Below are positions 46,359-56,069 of a stretch of DNA of 64,000 nt, in pieces. Positions within the stretch are counted from its first letter, which is position 1, and the number at the start of each line of letters is the position of its first letter. Source of the DNA: Acinetobacter baumannii (GTDB taxonomy: Bacteria; Pseudomonadota; Gammaproteobacteria; Pseudomonadales; Moraxellaceae); the NCBI RefSeq assembly GCF_009759685.1, contig NZ_CP046654.1, positions 1,674,001 to 1,738,000 on the forward strand, given 5' to 3'. The notes under the pieces were generated by a model. That model saw only the letters and a program-made list of their open reading frames with translations. It was not told the origin of the DNA and made no database searches. Position numbers and translations under genes: made by a program.

Positions 46359-46882
46359 GCGTTGTCCTCCGATTTGCTTTTCACATCAAAAATTTCCATG
46401 AGTGGAGCCTCATAGCGTTGTTTGATGTCTTGCACATCACTTTCAGTATTTTCTGTGCTAAGAGAGTGGACCAAAATATCACCACGCTCTTGATCAATAC
46501 CGGCAGAGACCGTGCCAGGCGTTGTGGTAATAATCATTGCCAGTAAAGAGTTTACTTGTTCATGTTCTGTTTCTAATGGAACACGGTACCATTTAGGATG
46601 TAATTTTTTCGGTGACCCTAATACCAGTTTAGCAACCCGAAAATTGGAAACAATAATATCCCACAAGACAACAAAACACAGTTTTATGGCAGGTTTCCAA
46701 TGGATATGCGGAGTTCTGGTAATAAAAGGACGAACTAGACGAGGAATAACAAGCCCCAAAATTACAGCCATAAGCAGGTCGCTCGCATCAAGACTATGCG
46801 CGAGCATTAACCAGAAGATGATAATCAAAAAAGAAACAAATGGATGCGGAAACCAGCGGTCAAGCAATTTAGATAGCTGCAT
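46355..46882 (-). CDS. mnhE: Mnh/Mrp antiporter subunit E
   Basis: 175 residues: two or three N-terminal membrane helices, then a soluble domain with LAMIITTTPGTVSAG and DILVHSL, typical of MnhE. A charged tail of about 25 residues ends it. Two bases after the mnhD stop. Confidence 0.94.
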   Translation of the reverse strand: MQLSKLLDRWFPHPFVSFLIIIFWLMLAHSLDASDLLMAVILGLVIPRLVRPFITRTPHIHWKPAIKLCFVVLWDIIVSNFRVAKLVLGSPKKLHPKWYRVPLETEHEQVNSLLAMIITTTPGTVSAGIDQERGDILVHSLSTENTESDVQDIKQRYEAPLMEIFDVKSKSEDNA

Positions 46883-46884
46883 TG

Positions 46885-48699
46885 TTATGGCTCCATAGGT
46901 TTCAGTTGACTTTCATCAGCAATGGTTGGGGTTTGCAATTTTTCTTGCTGCTGAATTTGGCGGTGTTTATATTCAGAAATATGCTCACCGTTGAAAGTAT
47001 CTTTCGAAATAATGTTAGGAATAAGATAGGCATTATGATCTTCAACTTCACCACCATATTTTGTTTCTGGTAAATAAGTTGAGTCATATGGCTGAACGCT
47101 AATAACTTCGCCATTTTGATCAGTTTTAAGAATAGATTGCTGATACAGGGCATGATCTTGAATTTGCTGTGCGGTATTTGTGGTGTAGTGCAATACAGGT
47201 GAAGCAAATACTACATAAGCCACTAAACCGGCAAGCAAGATATAGATGACTGTATCGTTACGTGGCGGTGCTTTTTCAGGTAAAGCACGATAAATAATAT
47301 AAGCAGGATTGATCGGGTCTTCTTCTGGTGGTGATGCACGCCAGAATAAAATAAAGCCGACACGTGTTAATGCAATAATACTTAATAGGCTCACCAAAAG
47401 AACAATACCAATAACCCAGCCTTGATATGCAGTTTCAACAGTAGCCTGCAAAATAAATACTTTTCCAAAGAAGCCACTAAAAGGTGGTAAGCCTGCGAGC
47501 ATCATGGCAATCAGGAAATAAGTCAGCATGGCTGCTTTTTCTTGTTTAATTCTCGGTGCAATCTTTAAATGATCTTTAAAATCACCGCGCTGTGAAGTCA
47601 TCCAGCCACAGAACAGGTAAAATGCTGCACCAATCAATGTACTGTGGACTAAATAGAATAATGCTCCAGACCACGCTTGTGTATTTGACATGGCAATTGC
47701 AATCAATAAAGTACCAATTGAAGACAGCACCATAAAGCCAACAAAACGTCTGAGGCGATCTGCACCAATTGCGCCAATCACGCCATATAAAGAAGTCACT
47801 AAACCAATTGGAAGCAACCAGCTTTTAAAGATTTCTTGGCTGAGTGCATCATTAAATACAGTTCCATTGACACGCAAAATGGCATAGATCCCCACTTTGG
47901 TCATGATGGTAAAAATTGCTGCGACAGGTGTACTTGCAACGGCATAAGTTTTTGGTAGCCAAAAACCAACTGGTAGCATGGCCGCTTTAATACCAAACAC
48001 GACAAATAAGAGTAAGGCACCTGCAACTGCTAATTTATGTTGATCTGCATCTAAAGTCGGTAGCAAACGTGAAACGTCAGCCATATTGAGGCTACCTACA
48101 CTGCCATAGATCATGCCAAGACCAATTAAGAACAGGGCAGAGGCTAAAAGGTTGATAATGACGTAGTGTACACCAAGCTGAAATCTCGGTTTTCCTTGTC
48201 CATGTAATAAGAGGACGTAGGATGCCATGAGCAAGATTTCAAAGAAAACGAACAGGTTAAATAAGTCGCCTGTGAGAAATGCGCCACATAGCCCCATTAA
48301 AAGAAAATGGAATATGGCGTGGAAATAGCGACCTCTCGTATCCCAGTTTTCACTGGCATACCATAAAACTGGAACTGCTAAGGCATAAGTTAAAACCAGC
48401 ATAAAAGCTGAAAGGCGGTCGAGTACCAGCACAATACCAAAGGGAGCTGACCACTCGCTCAACTGATAAACCGTAATTTGGCCAGTGTTTGCAACAAGCA
48501 GATAACTAACAGCAGTGATTAACCCAGCTATTGCTGAGATCAAACTAATGCCACGGCGCCAAGGTTGTCGCCAATCTTCTTTTAATGCACCAGCGCCAGG
48601 GTTACCTAGAAGCAATAGGATAAAACCAGTAAATGCCGGGATGAGGATACTGAAAATTGGTGTATTAGCTTGCCAAAAAGATAAAAAATCAAACATCAC
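46885..48699 (-). CDS. mnhD: Mnh/Mrp antiporter subunit D
   Basis: NuoN/NuoM-like subunit of the antiporter with about 14 membrane helices in the first 500 residues (LFNLFVFFEILLMASYVLL, GFWLPKTYAVASTPVAAIFTI). At 604 residues it is about 100 longer than usual. The extra C-terminal tail (about 504-604) is hydrophilic, without membrane segments. Overlaps mnhC by 4 bases. Confidence 0.94.
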   Translation of the reverse strand: MMFDFLSFWQANTPIFSILIPAFTGFILLLLGNPGAGALKEDWRQPWRRGISLISAIAGLITAVSYLLVANTGQITVYQLSEWSAPFGIVLVLDRLSAFMLVLTYALAVPVLWYASENWDTRGRYFHAIFHFLLMGLCGAFLTGDLFNLFVFFEILLMASYVLLLHGQGKPRFQLGVHYVIINLLASALFLIGLGMIYGSVGSLNMADVSRLLPTLDADQHKLAVAGALLLFVVFGIKAAMLPVGFWLPKTYAVASTPVAAIFTIMTKVGIYAILRVNGTVFNDALSQEIFKSWLLPIGLVTSLYGVIGAIGADRLRRFVGFMVLSSIGTLLIAIAMSNTQAWSGALFYLVHSTLIGAAFYLFCGWMTSQRGDFKDHLKIAPRIKQEKAAMLTYFLIAMMLAGLPPFSGFFGKVFILQATVETAYQGWVIGIVLLVSLLSIIALTRVGFILFWRASPPEEDPINPAYIIYRALPEKAPPRNDTVIYILLAGLVAYVVFASPVLHYTTNTAQQIQDHALYQQSILKTDQNGEVISVQPYDSTYLPETKYGGEVEDHNAYLIPNIISKDTFNGEHISEYKHRQIQQQEKLQTPTIADESQLKPMEP

Positions 48700-49064
48700 G
48701 GCTCATCCTCACGTGGGTCGTATGTTGGAGAAATATCTTCTTTGGCATCAACATGGTCACTACCGGATTCATAACGGCTACGTAATGCGAGCTGCACAAT
48801 AAAAGCGGTAGTGGCAAAACCGATCACGATTGCTGTTAAAACAAGTGCTTGTGGAAGTGGATCTGTAATATTGGTGGTTTCGGTTAGGATGGCTGGTGAG
48901 CTGACTTGCAAACGACCCATCGCAAACAAAAATAAGTTAACCGCATAGCCCAGCACTGCTAAGCCCAACACAACAGGGAAGGTACGCGCACGTAAAATTA
49001 GATAAATGCCTGTCGCAACAAGTAGCCCAATGGCAGAGGCCAGTAAGAATTCTAAACTGATCAT
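48696..49064 (-). CDS. mnhC: Mnh/Mrp antiporter subunit C
   Basis: 122 residues, NuoK-like, three membrane helices, with NITDPLPQALVLTAIVIGFATTAF, the MnhC/NuoK motif. Overlaps both neighbours by 4 bases. Confidence 0.95.
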   Translation of the reverse strand: MISLEFLLASAIGLLVATGIYLILRARTFPVVLGLAVLGYAVNLFLFAMGRLQVSSPAILTETTNITDPLPQALVLTAIVIGFATTAFIVQLALRSRYESGSDHVDAKEDISPTYDPREDEP

Positions 49065-51910
49065 GATGATTTCTCCCCATGAGGTACAGGACCAGACATA
49101 CTCGAGTGGCGAGAGTCCCCTAATACAGAAATGAGTAGCATGGTAGCGCCTACTACGGTGATATACACACCCAGATCAAAGCTCGCTGCTGAAGCCAGAT
49201 GTAACTTACCTAAAACTGGTAATTCAACATAGACGTGCGCACTGGCTAAGAATGGACGTGCCCAGAACCATGCGGCAATGCCAGTAAGGCCTGCAATTGT
49301 TAATCCAGAGCCAATCCAGATTTCGTAAAGACGACCGGATTGGGCTTTTAACATTTGTTCTGCTTGATCTTGACCTAAAGCAATGTACTGAATAATCAGT
49401 GCCATTGAGGTAATTAGACCTGCAATAAAGCCACCACCCGGGTAGTTGTGCCCACGCATAAAGATATAGACACTTACGACCAATGCTAAAGGTAACACCC
49501 AAGAGGCCGTAATACGGAACATGAGCGGAGATGGGTTAAAGCGGTAGGTGAGGCCTTGTGTCATGGTGGTGCCATGTACACGCATGCCATCCATCAGGCA
49601 TAGCGCACCAATCGCAGCAATGCCTAGTACTGTAATTTCACCAAAGGTATCAAAGCCACGGAAGTCCACCAAAATAACATTTACAATGTTTGAACCGCCG
49701 CCAAGTGGTAAGGATTGCTGAGCAAAGAACCATGAAATCGAATTATGATCACGCGTTAAAATAAGCCATGTAATCCAACCAATTCCTAAACCGCCAATAA
49801 TTGCTAACGCAGCATCTCTCCAACGTCTTGAGCGACGAGATTCATATGGCGTAAGTTGAGGGAGTAACGATAAGCTCATCAACAACAGAACAGTCGTAAC
49901 TACATCTACTGTAATTTGAGTGAGTGCTAAGTCAGGTGCCGACATGGTGACAAATACCATGGTAACCACAAGACCAATTGCACCGCTAATGAGTACAGCC
50001 TTGATACGTTCATGGTGGAACCAAAGCATCATCCAGCAACCTGAGAATAAGGTCAGCCAAAGAACTACTGCAATCCATGGTGCGTGAGTCAGCTCACGTG
50101 TACCTGTGGTAAGGCCCTGATTGAACAAAGGCAGAGTAACCATGACGATGCTAAAAGCAATGATTAAGAACAGGTAACTTTGCAAAGAACCATTTTCGGT
50201 TTTTTGTTTAATTTTTCGGCTTGTTAATAATAAATGCTTTAAGAATAAGTCAAATAAAATACGGCCTTGTAAGCGCCCTAAACGTGGGTCAAGGTCGATC
50301 TTACGAATCATGCCATCTTTTGCTAGGGCAAAATAGAAAAGCGTACCGCCAACCAGAGCAATAATACTCATGATTAATGGCGCATTAAATCCATGCCAAA
50401 TTGCAAGATGAGTACCTGCAAAATCAGGTTGCATAAGACTTGCACGTGTCACACTGTTAACTAGAGGCTCGACCAGTAGGGCAGGGAAAATACCGACCAA
50501 AATACATAATGTCGCAAGCAACATAGCTGGTGCTCGCATGCCGATAGGTGGTTCGTGGGCATTTTTATTTGGAACTTGTTTACCTACGGGGCCATCAAAA
50601 AATACGCCATGTACTAAGCGAATTGAATAACTGACTGCAAAAATACCAGCAAGCGTTGCAATAATACTGGCAAAGATAACAGTTGATCCTGAAAGGCTCG
50701 CTAATAGCTCGGTAAAGAACATTTCTTTAGAAATAAAGCCATTAGTGAGAGGAACACCTGCCATGGATGCCGCTGTAATCATAGTCAGTGTTGCGGTAAA
50801 CGGTAATAGTTGCCAAATCCCACTTAACTTTCTAAGGTCACGTGTACCTGTTTCATGGTCAATGATCCCGGCAATCATAAACAGGGCAGCTTTAAAGGTT
50901 GCGTGGTTAATAATATGGAAAATTGCCGCAGCAACAGCCAAAGGTGAACCAATACCAAGCAGGCAAACGATAAGACCTAAATGACTAATTGTAGAATAGG
51001 CTAGCAGTCCTTTTAGATCTTCTTTAAAAATTGCGAAGCATGCGGCCATACAAAGTGTAAATAGGCCGACAAACGTGACAATGTTGTGATAAAGCGCAGC
51101 GCCAATAAAAATAGGTGCAAGACGAGCTAATAAGAAAATCCCAGCTTTTACCATGGTGGCAGAGTGCAAATAGGCCGACACGGGAGTGGGCGCTGCCATT
51201 GCATTGGGTAACCAAAAATGGAACGGGAACTGAGCACTTTTAGTAAATGCACCCAGTAAAATAAGCAAAAGCGTCGGAACAAACAGATAGTGACTTTGAA
51301 TGAGGTCTTTCATTCCGACAATATCATTAATTTCGTAGGTTCCTGTGATTTGTCCTAATAAGACAAATCCACCTAGCATGGCGAGTCCCCCCATACCTGT
51401 AATGGTAAGTGCCATACGCGAGCCACGTTGAGCAGCTTCGTAATGACTCCAGTAACCGACTAATAGGAAGGATGAAATACTGGTAAGTTCCCAAAAGACT
51501 AATAAAATAATTAAATTGTTAGAAAGAGAAATACCGAGCATTGCTGCCATAAACAGCATGAGTAATAAATATAATTTACTTAATGAATTTTTAGGGCCTA
51601 AATAATAATAGGCATAAATATAAATGAGTGTACCGATACCGGTAATAAGAAGAGAAAATAATAAACCAAGGGCATCAAGTCTAAAGCTCAGATTAATTCC
51701 TAATTGTGGTAACCAATCCCAACTTTGTTGAATGCTTGCACCACCAAGCACAGTTTTAGCCTGAGTCAGTAATAAACCAAAACTGGTTAAACTGACTCCG
51801 ATCGCCCCTAAAGCCGTTACTCCACGTGAAAACCGTTGAAGCAATGAAACAAGGGTGGTGCCTAATATTAACGGTAATAAGATAATTATCGGTAGCACAC
51901 TCGTATCCAT
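49061..51910 (-). CDS. Mnh/Mrp antiporter subunit A fused to B
   Basis: 949 residues. Residues about 1-500 are the NuoL-like proton-pumping part (VFWELTSISSFLLVGYW, FPFHFWLPNAMAAPTPVSAYLHSATMVKAG). About 600-780 is the MrpA C-terminal extension (DLALTQITVDVVTTVLLL). The last about 150 residues (RGHNYPGGGFIAGL) are the MnhB subunit, here fused as in many Gram-negative operons (PhaAB type). First gene of the operon; upstream region contains an inverted repeat at 52107-52133. Confidence 0.95.
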   Translation of the reverse strand: MDTSVLPIIILLPLILGTTLVSLLQRFSRGVTALGAIGVSLTSFGLLLTQAKTVLGGASIQQSWDWLPQLGINLSFRLDALGLLFSLLITGIGTLIYIYAYYYLGPKNSLSKLYLLLMLFMAAMLGISLSNNLIILLVFWELTSISSFLLVGYWSHYEAAQRGSRMALTITGMGGLAMLGGFVLLGQITGTYEINDIVGMKDLIQSHYLFVPTLLLILLGAFTKSAQFPFHFWLPNAMAAPTPVSAYLHSATMVKAGIFLLARLAPIFIGAALYHNIVTFVGLFTLCMAACFAIFKEDLKGLLAYSTISHLGLIVCLLGIGSPLAVAAAIFHIINHATFKAALFMIAGIIDHETGTRDLRKLSGIWQLLPFTATLTMITAASMAGVPLTNGFISKEMFFTELLASLSGSTVIFASIIATLAGIFAVSYSIRLVHGVFFDGPVGKQVPNKNAHEPPIGMRAPAMLLATLCILVGIFPALLVEPLVNSVTRASLMQPDFAGTHLAIWHGFNAPLIMSIIALVGGTLFYFALAKDGMIRKIDLDPRLGRLQGRILFDLFLKHLLLTSRKIKQKTENGSLQSYLFLIIAFSIVMVTLPLFNQGLTTGTRELTHAPWIAVVLWLTLFSGCWMMLWFHHERIKAVLISGAIGLVVTMVFVTMSAPDLALTQITVDVVTTVLLLMSLSLLPQLTPYESRRSRRWRDAALAIIGGLGIGWITWLILTRDHNSISWFFAQQSLPLGGGSNIVNVILVDFRGFDTFGEITVLGIAAIGALCLMDGMRVHGTTMTQGLTYRFNPSPLMFRITASWVLPLALVVSVYIFMRGHNYPGGGFIAGLITSMALIIQYIALGQDQAEQMLKAQSGRLYEIWIGSGLTIAGLTGIAAWFWARPFLASAHVYVELPVLGKLHLASAASFDLGVYITVVGATMLLISVLGDSRHSSMSGPVPHGEKSS

Positions 51911-52224
51911 ATATAATTTAGACCGAAGCCTAAAGGTGAAATTTTCATTTCAGAATAGATAGGAATTCAAAGAGATTTCCAAAGCTTATATTCTGAAAAC
52001 CCGATCAAATTAGAAAAATAAAGCGAGAAACAAGTTGTATTGCGCAACTTGAATAATAAAAACGCAAAATGAAATTTATTGTACACTAAAAAATCATTAA
52101 AAATCTGATGTTATTACATGTGGTAACAACATCTAGTGATTTTCCAGCTCAAAAAACCAGATTTCATCATATATTTAGCGAATTCGGTTTTATTATAAAA
52201 ATTGAGCGAAATGGATAATAAATT
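51911..52224. other. 314-base intergenic region upstream of the Mnh operon
   Basis: A/T-rich, no open reading frame of note. It should hold the Mnh promoter. The only structure I see is the dyad at 52107-52133. Confidence 0.55.
52107..52133. promoter_or_regulatory. inverted repeat, terminator or operator candidate
   Basis: GATGTTATTAC (52107-52117) and GTAACAACATC (52123-52133) pair as 11-bp arms with one mismatch around ATGTG. On the minus strand it is followed by AGATTTTTAATGATTTTTT, so it may end the ATPase transcript. Confidence 0.45.
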
Positions 52225-53607
52225 TTAAAGAGAGGAGGTTTCTTCCGAGGTGTCTCCTGCATGAATCATACGTAATAATTCATTTTTTTGTTGTTCATTT
52301 AGATTTTGGATTTGTTGGTACAAACTATCGATTTGAGCTGTTGCCGGCTCGGTATCAAGCGGTAAGGGGTCCATATGTGGCGTTAACGCTTCATCTCGTT
52401 GTAATAACGTATAAAGATGTTCGAGTTGCTGCTGAGTCGTATTTAAATCAAGTGGACTGATTTTTCCATGCTCTAATTTAAAACATTGATATGCGGCTGC
52501 ATGTTCAAGCAATTCTTCACGGCTTCCGGTCACAATAATTTGTAAGCGTGGGAATGCGCGATGAAGACGATTTAAAATTTCTGAGCAATGTGCTGCATCT
52601 AGTTGTGAATCGATCTGGTCAATTAACAAAACGCCTTCACCTTCAAGACAAGGGTCTAAGCTCAACGGATTGAGCAAACAAAGCCTGCGAACCACATCGC
52701 CTACGAGTGCAATCCATGTTTTAGTGGTGTTAGAAAGTTGTTGAAAGGCCAAGACTTCACCCTTGTAATGTGCCATAAGTTGAAGTTTTGGGTGATATTG
52801 CAAATAAAAGTCTTCAAGCTCAGGAAAAATAATCTTTAATGCCGATTTTAATGCGTACAAATTAGGTGAAGGAAGCTGTTTAGGATGTCCTGCCAATTCA
52901 AGTTGTAGCTGACGTAAAATTTCTTCTTGATCTTGTGAATTGGATTGTTTTGAAATAATTCGCTGCACAACATGAGCCGCTTGTGCATTTTCAATATCGC
53001 TAATTTCACGTAACCACTCAAAAAAGCGGGCGAAGGTAGTAAACGGAATGAAGCTAATGTCATAAGCAGAAATAGACTGAGTAATACCCGGTAAATTTTT
53101 ATTCAGTAAATTTATATCGTTAACAAATCGCTCTGACGGATAATAAGCGAGTAAGGGAAGACCTTGAAGTGGGTCTTTTCTTGTGACTTGATGATAAAGG
53201 GTAATGGTTTGATCGAGCTGCTGAGTTTCAACTTGACTAATCCCTACGCCACTTGAATTTAAGGTCTTGAACAGTTTCCAGCTACACAGAGATGTGTCGG
53301 TTTGCTGGGTTGAAGTGGTTTCAGGGAGCTGTCCAAATTCCGGTGGAATCTGGATGCTGACTTCTATTTTAGACTGCAAACGAGAATGGCTAATGTCCTG
53401 ATCTGGCATGAAAATGCCTGGGGTGCGTGCATCTTTAAGGCGCGCAGGAAACCACGTTAAAGCATGATAAATATGCTTGAGTAGCATACTTTTGCCAGTC
53501 GCCTGCTCGCCTAAAATTAAAGTAATCGGTTGTTTGTCATATTGGAACTGTATTTTTAGGTCATGAAACAGAGCAATATGTTTAAATTGGATAGATTCAA
53601 GTTTCAT
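52225..53607 (-). CDS. AAA-family ATPase of RecF/OLD-like build, role unknown
   Basis: 460 residues. Residues 1-60 read as an SMC/RecF-type N-lobe with Walker A GEQATGKS (33-40). About 285-345 contains LSNTTKTW, in the position of an ABC signature, and GVLLIDQIDSQLD (325-337), a Walker B in which the usual catalytic Glu after Asp is Gln. SREELLEH follows, the usual H-loop region. The middle is helical; the last about 80 residues are Gln/Glu-rich and carry no TOPRIM nuclease motifs. It starts 23 bases after a UvrD-like helicase gene and both follow hisIE, so one transcript is likely. DNA repair or defence is inference from the pair. Confidence 0.75.
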   Translation of the reverse strand: MKLESIQFKHIALFHDLKIQFQYDKQPITLILGEQATGKSMLLKHIYHALTWFPARLKDARTPGIFMPDQDISHSRLQSKIEVSIQIPPEFGQLPETTSTQQTDTSLCSWKLFKTLNSSGVGISQVETQQLDQTITLYHQVTRKDPLQGLPLLAYYPSERFVNDINLLNKNLPGITQSISAYDISFIPFTTFARFFEWLREISDIENAQAAHVVQRIISKQSNSQDQEEILRQLQLELAGHPKQLPSPNLYALKSALKIIFPELEDFYLQYHPKLQLMAHYKGEVLAFQQLSNTTKTWIALVGDVVRRLCLLNPLSLDPCLEGEGVLLIDQIDSQLDAAHCSEILNRLHRAFPRLQIIVTGSREELLEHAAAYQCFKLEHGKISPLDLNTTQQQLEHLYTLLQRDEALTPHMDPLPLDTEPATAQIDSLYQQIQNLNEQQKNELLRMIHAGDTSEETSSL

Positions 53608-53630
53608 AGGCTCACCTAATTATGAGCGCT

Positions 53631-55133
53631 TCAACCAACCGACTGACGAAGACTTAAAGGCGCCCTTAGTTTTAATTGTTGTATCAGATCATAAAGATGA
53701 TGGATATTTAGACTTACTTTAGCACGAGTACAGGCCACGTACAGTAATCTTAACTCTTCATCTGTAATCTTATGCTCTAATCCATTAATTTTAAATTGAT
53801 AGTCGTCTTCAATATGGACACGGTTCCATTCCAGCCCTTTCGCTTTATGGGCAGTCGAGATGACATAGTCAGCTTGCTCAAGGGGAGTAATCTTTGCAAG
53901 TGCTTTTTTTAATGGGTCAGTGCCGTGATCATCTACCAGCTTAACCAATGGTTTAATATCGCTTCCTTCATTGGTTTCGCAGTACTCATGAACATCATGC
54001 CATGAGTTAAACCATGCCAACTCAGGAACGTCAGTAACTCGTTTTCCTTGCTTTAAGAGGCTTGCAGCATCTACAAAACGGTTTAGTTTTTGATGGTCAG
54101 CTTGCAAACTCACTTTATCGCCGTGAACTAAGCCTGCCAATAACAGCTCCATTGCGCGAGCATTGGTACGACACAAAATCGCATCACGCATTTTTGTATG
54201 CGGTTTATTGACTACACTTGATTTCTGGTTCGGATTACCAAGCAAAGGAACTGTCTCATTTAAGCCACCTAATAACGCATTGGCGACATCGGCAATTGCC
54301 TCCCCAAAACGAAAAGAGGTCGTTAAGCGAGACTCTGGCAAAGGCAGCTGTTGCATGGCATTTACTGCACCGCGCCACGCGTAGATTTGCTGATGTGCAT
54401 CGCCTACATAAATAACCTGAGTACTTTTTTGACGAAGCAAAATACCCAGCATTAAAGGGTCAGCATCTTGTGCTTCATCAAATAAGACATAATCGGCCGG
54501 AATATTAGGCTCAGACAATGCCCAAAGTTTGAGGTAAATATCGTGACCAATTCCAGCTTGATGATTTGGGTCAATGGACTCTAACCAGCGGCGTTCTACT
54601 GCCGGGTAAAGGTGAGTTTGAAGTGCAGTAATATCGTCTGGATGTAACCAGTTTGGCGCCTGAATATGTCGAGGAGCTGGATATTGAGAACTGGTCGAAC
54701 AGAAATAGCTCACCGCATTGGCGACAAGGCTTGCGAGGCGACTTGGCATTAAGACGTATTTTTCATAACGTCCACCCATCATTCGACGTAAGGTAATCGG
54801 TTCTAGTCGATATTCTTTTGCAATAAAGCTTGGGCTTAAGCGAGGTAAACGTAATTTATCAGTTACGCCACGTGGCACACTGCGAAAGGCGAGTGAGTGA
54901 AAAGTACGGCAGTCTACATTGCGATGAAATTTGTTTTGAGCTTCACCAGCAATGGCTTTGTTAAAAGCCAAATACATACCACGCCGTTCAGGCATGGCAT
55001 CACTAATCATTTGCAACGTAGTAGTTTTACCTGTGCCCGCATAGGCAATCACTTTAAATGATTGCCCAAGACGTGCGTTATCTATGGCAATTGCTTGCTC
55101 ATAGGTGGCTTTAGGTTTTTCGATATTCGACAC
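53631..55133 (-). CDS. UvrD-superfamily (FBH1-like) DNA helicase
   Basis: 500 residues, shorter than UvrD (about 720). SF1 motifs in order: Walker A AYAGTGKT (30-37), DEAQD (219-223), GDAHQQIYAWRGA (244-256), TTSFRFG (271-277), STAHKAKGLEW (426-436) and LLYVACTRAK (463-472). The shortened, 2B-poor layout with AYAGTGKTTTL and IYAWRGAVNAM recalls FBH1 (F-box helicase) relatives, anti-recombinases, more than Rep or PcrA. Starts nine bases after hisIE and precedes the AAA ATPase gene. Role in the cell unknown. Confidence 0.88.
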   Translation of the reverse strand: MSNIEKPKATYEQAIAIDNARLGQSFKVIAYAGTGKTTTLQMISDAMPERRGMYLAFNKAIAGEAQNKFHRNVDCRTFHSLAFRSVPRGVTDKLRLPRLSPSFIAKEYRLEPITLRRMMGGRYEKYVLMPSRLASLVANAVSYFCSTSSQYPAPRHIQAPNWLHPDDITALQTHLYPAVERRWLESIDPNHQAGIGHDIYLKLWALSEPNIPADYVLFDEAQDADPLMLGILLRQKSTQVIYVGDAHQQIYAWRGAVNAMQQLPLPESRLTTSFRFGEAIADVANALLGGLNETVPLLGNPNQKSSVVNKPHTKMRDAILCRTNARAMELLLAGLVHGDKVSLQADHQKLNRFVDAASLLKQGKRVTDVPELAWFNSWHDVHEYCETNEGSDIKPLVKLVDDHGTDPLKKALAKITPLEQADYVISTAHKAKGLEWNRVHIEDDYQFKINGLEHKITDEELRLLYVACTRAKVSLNIHHLYDLIQQLKLRAPLSLRQSVG

Positions 55134-55142
55134 TGAGTGATT

Positions 55143-55916
55143 CTAAACCTTATTGCGGTTAGCTTTTTCAACTAAACCAGATAAACCCTGACGACGACCT
55201 AACTCGTCAATAATAAGTTGTGGATTAAGATCGAAATAACCCAACATGACAATACTATGGAACCACAAATCGGCAGTTTCATAAATCAAGTCATTTAAAT
55301 TGCTTTCTGTATTTTGAGCAGCGTAGTCTTTCGCAGCAATAATGGTTTCTACACCTTCTTCGCCGACTTTTTCTAAAATTTTATTGATGCCTTTTTTGTA
55401 GAGGCTTGCAACATATGATGTGTCTGCTTCTGCTTGCTTACGTTCTTGCATCAATTGCCCTAAGTGAGCAAGTACATCCACTTGTTCAGTAGTATGAGCA
55501 TGATCGTGACTTTCAGCTTTGGCTTTGTCGCCATAAATTGCAGTAGGGTCTTTTAACTGTGCATCGACAATTTCCCAGCCCTGTGGGGTGAGTTTACGGT
55601 AGAAACAAGATTCACGACCTGTATGACATGCGATACCGCCGTGTTGCTCAACTTGTAATACGATTACATCACCATCGCAGTCTAAACGAATTTCATAAAC
55701 CGTTTGGAAATGGCCTGATTCTTCACCCTTGTGCCAAAGTTTTTGGCGAGAGCGAGAGAAGTACACAGCCTGATTTTTTTCTGCTGTGAGTGCAAGTGAT
55801 TCACGGTTCATCCACGCCACCATCAAAATACGTCCGGTTTGATGATGTTGAGCAATGGCAGGGATAAGACCTTGTTCGTTAAATTTTACTTCATCGAGCC
55901 ATTGCGTGTTATTCAT
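55143..55916 (-). CDS. hisIE: bifunctional phosphoribosyl-AMP cyclohydrolase / phosphoribosyl-ATP pyrophosphatase
   Basis: Second and third steps of histidine synthesis. 257 residues. HisI part (about 1-125): [34 protein letters not shown] and [11 protein letters not shown] (zinc cysteines). HisE part (about 140-257): [23 protein letters not shown] with the Glu-rich Mg site. A linker of about 35 residues with DHDHAH-like histidines makes it longer than the 203-residue E. coli protein. The rest of the his pathway is not here. Confidence 0.94.
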   Translation of the reverse strand: MNNTQWLDEVKFNEQGLIPAIAQHHQTGRILMVAWMNRESLALTAEKNQAVYFSRSRQKLWHKGEESGHFQTVYEIRLDCDGDVIVLQVEQHGGIACHTGRESCFYRKLTPQGWEIVDAQLKDPTAIYGDKAKAESHDHAHTTEQVDVLAHLGQLMQERKQAEADTSYVASLYKKGINKILEKVGEEGVETIIAAKDYAAQNTESNLNDLIYETADLWFHSIVMLGYFDLNPQLIIDELGRRQGLSGLVEKANRNKV

Positions 55917-56069
55917 GAGGAATCACCAAAGAAATATGAACTATAAATTGATTTCAGTCAGATGCTAAAAATAGCTTGTATAGTGTACGGCATCAACGCC
56001 ACTTTGCGGAAAAATTCTTTGTCCTTTTTGTCTCTCCCAGCGTAATGAGCAGCTTGTGCTCGGCTACTT

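Noticed and set aside
52225..55133. Annotating the helicase-ATPase pair as a Gabija defence system
   Set aside because: The ATPase has no TOPRIM motif and the gene order differs; the resemblance is only in domain type.
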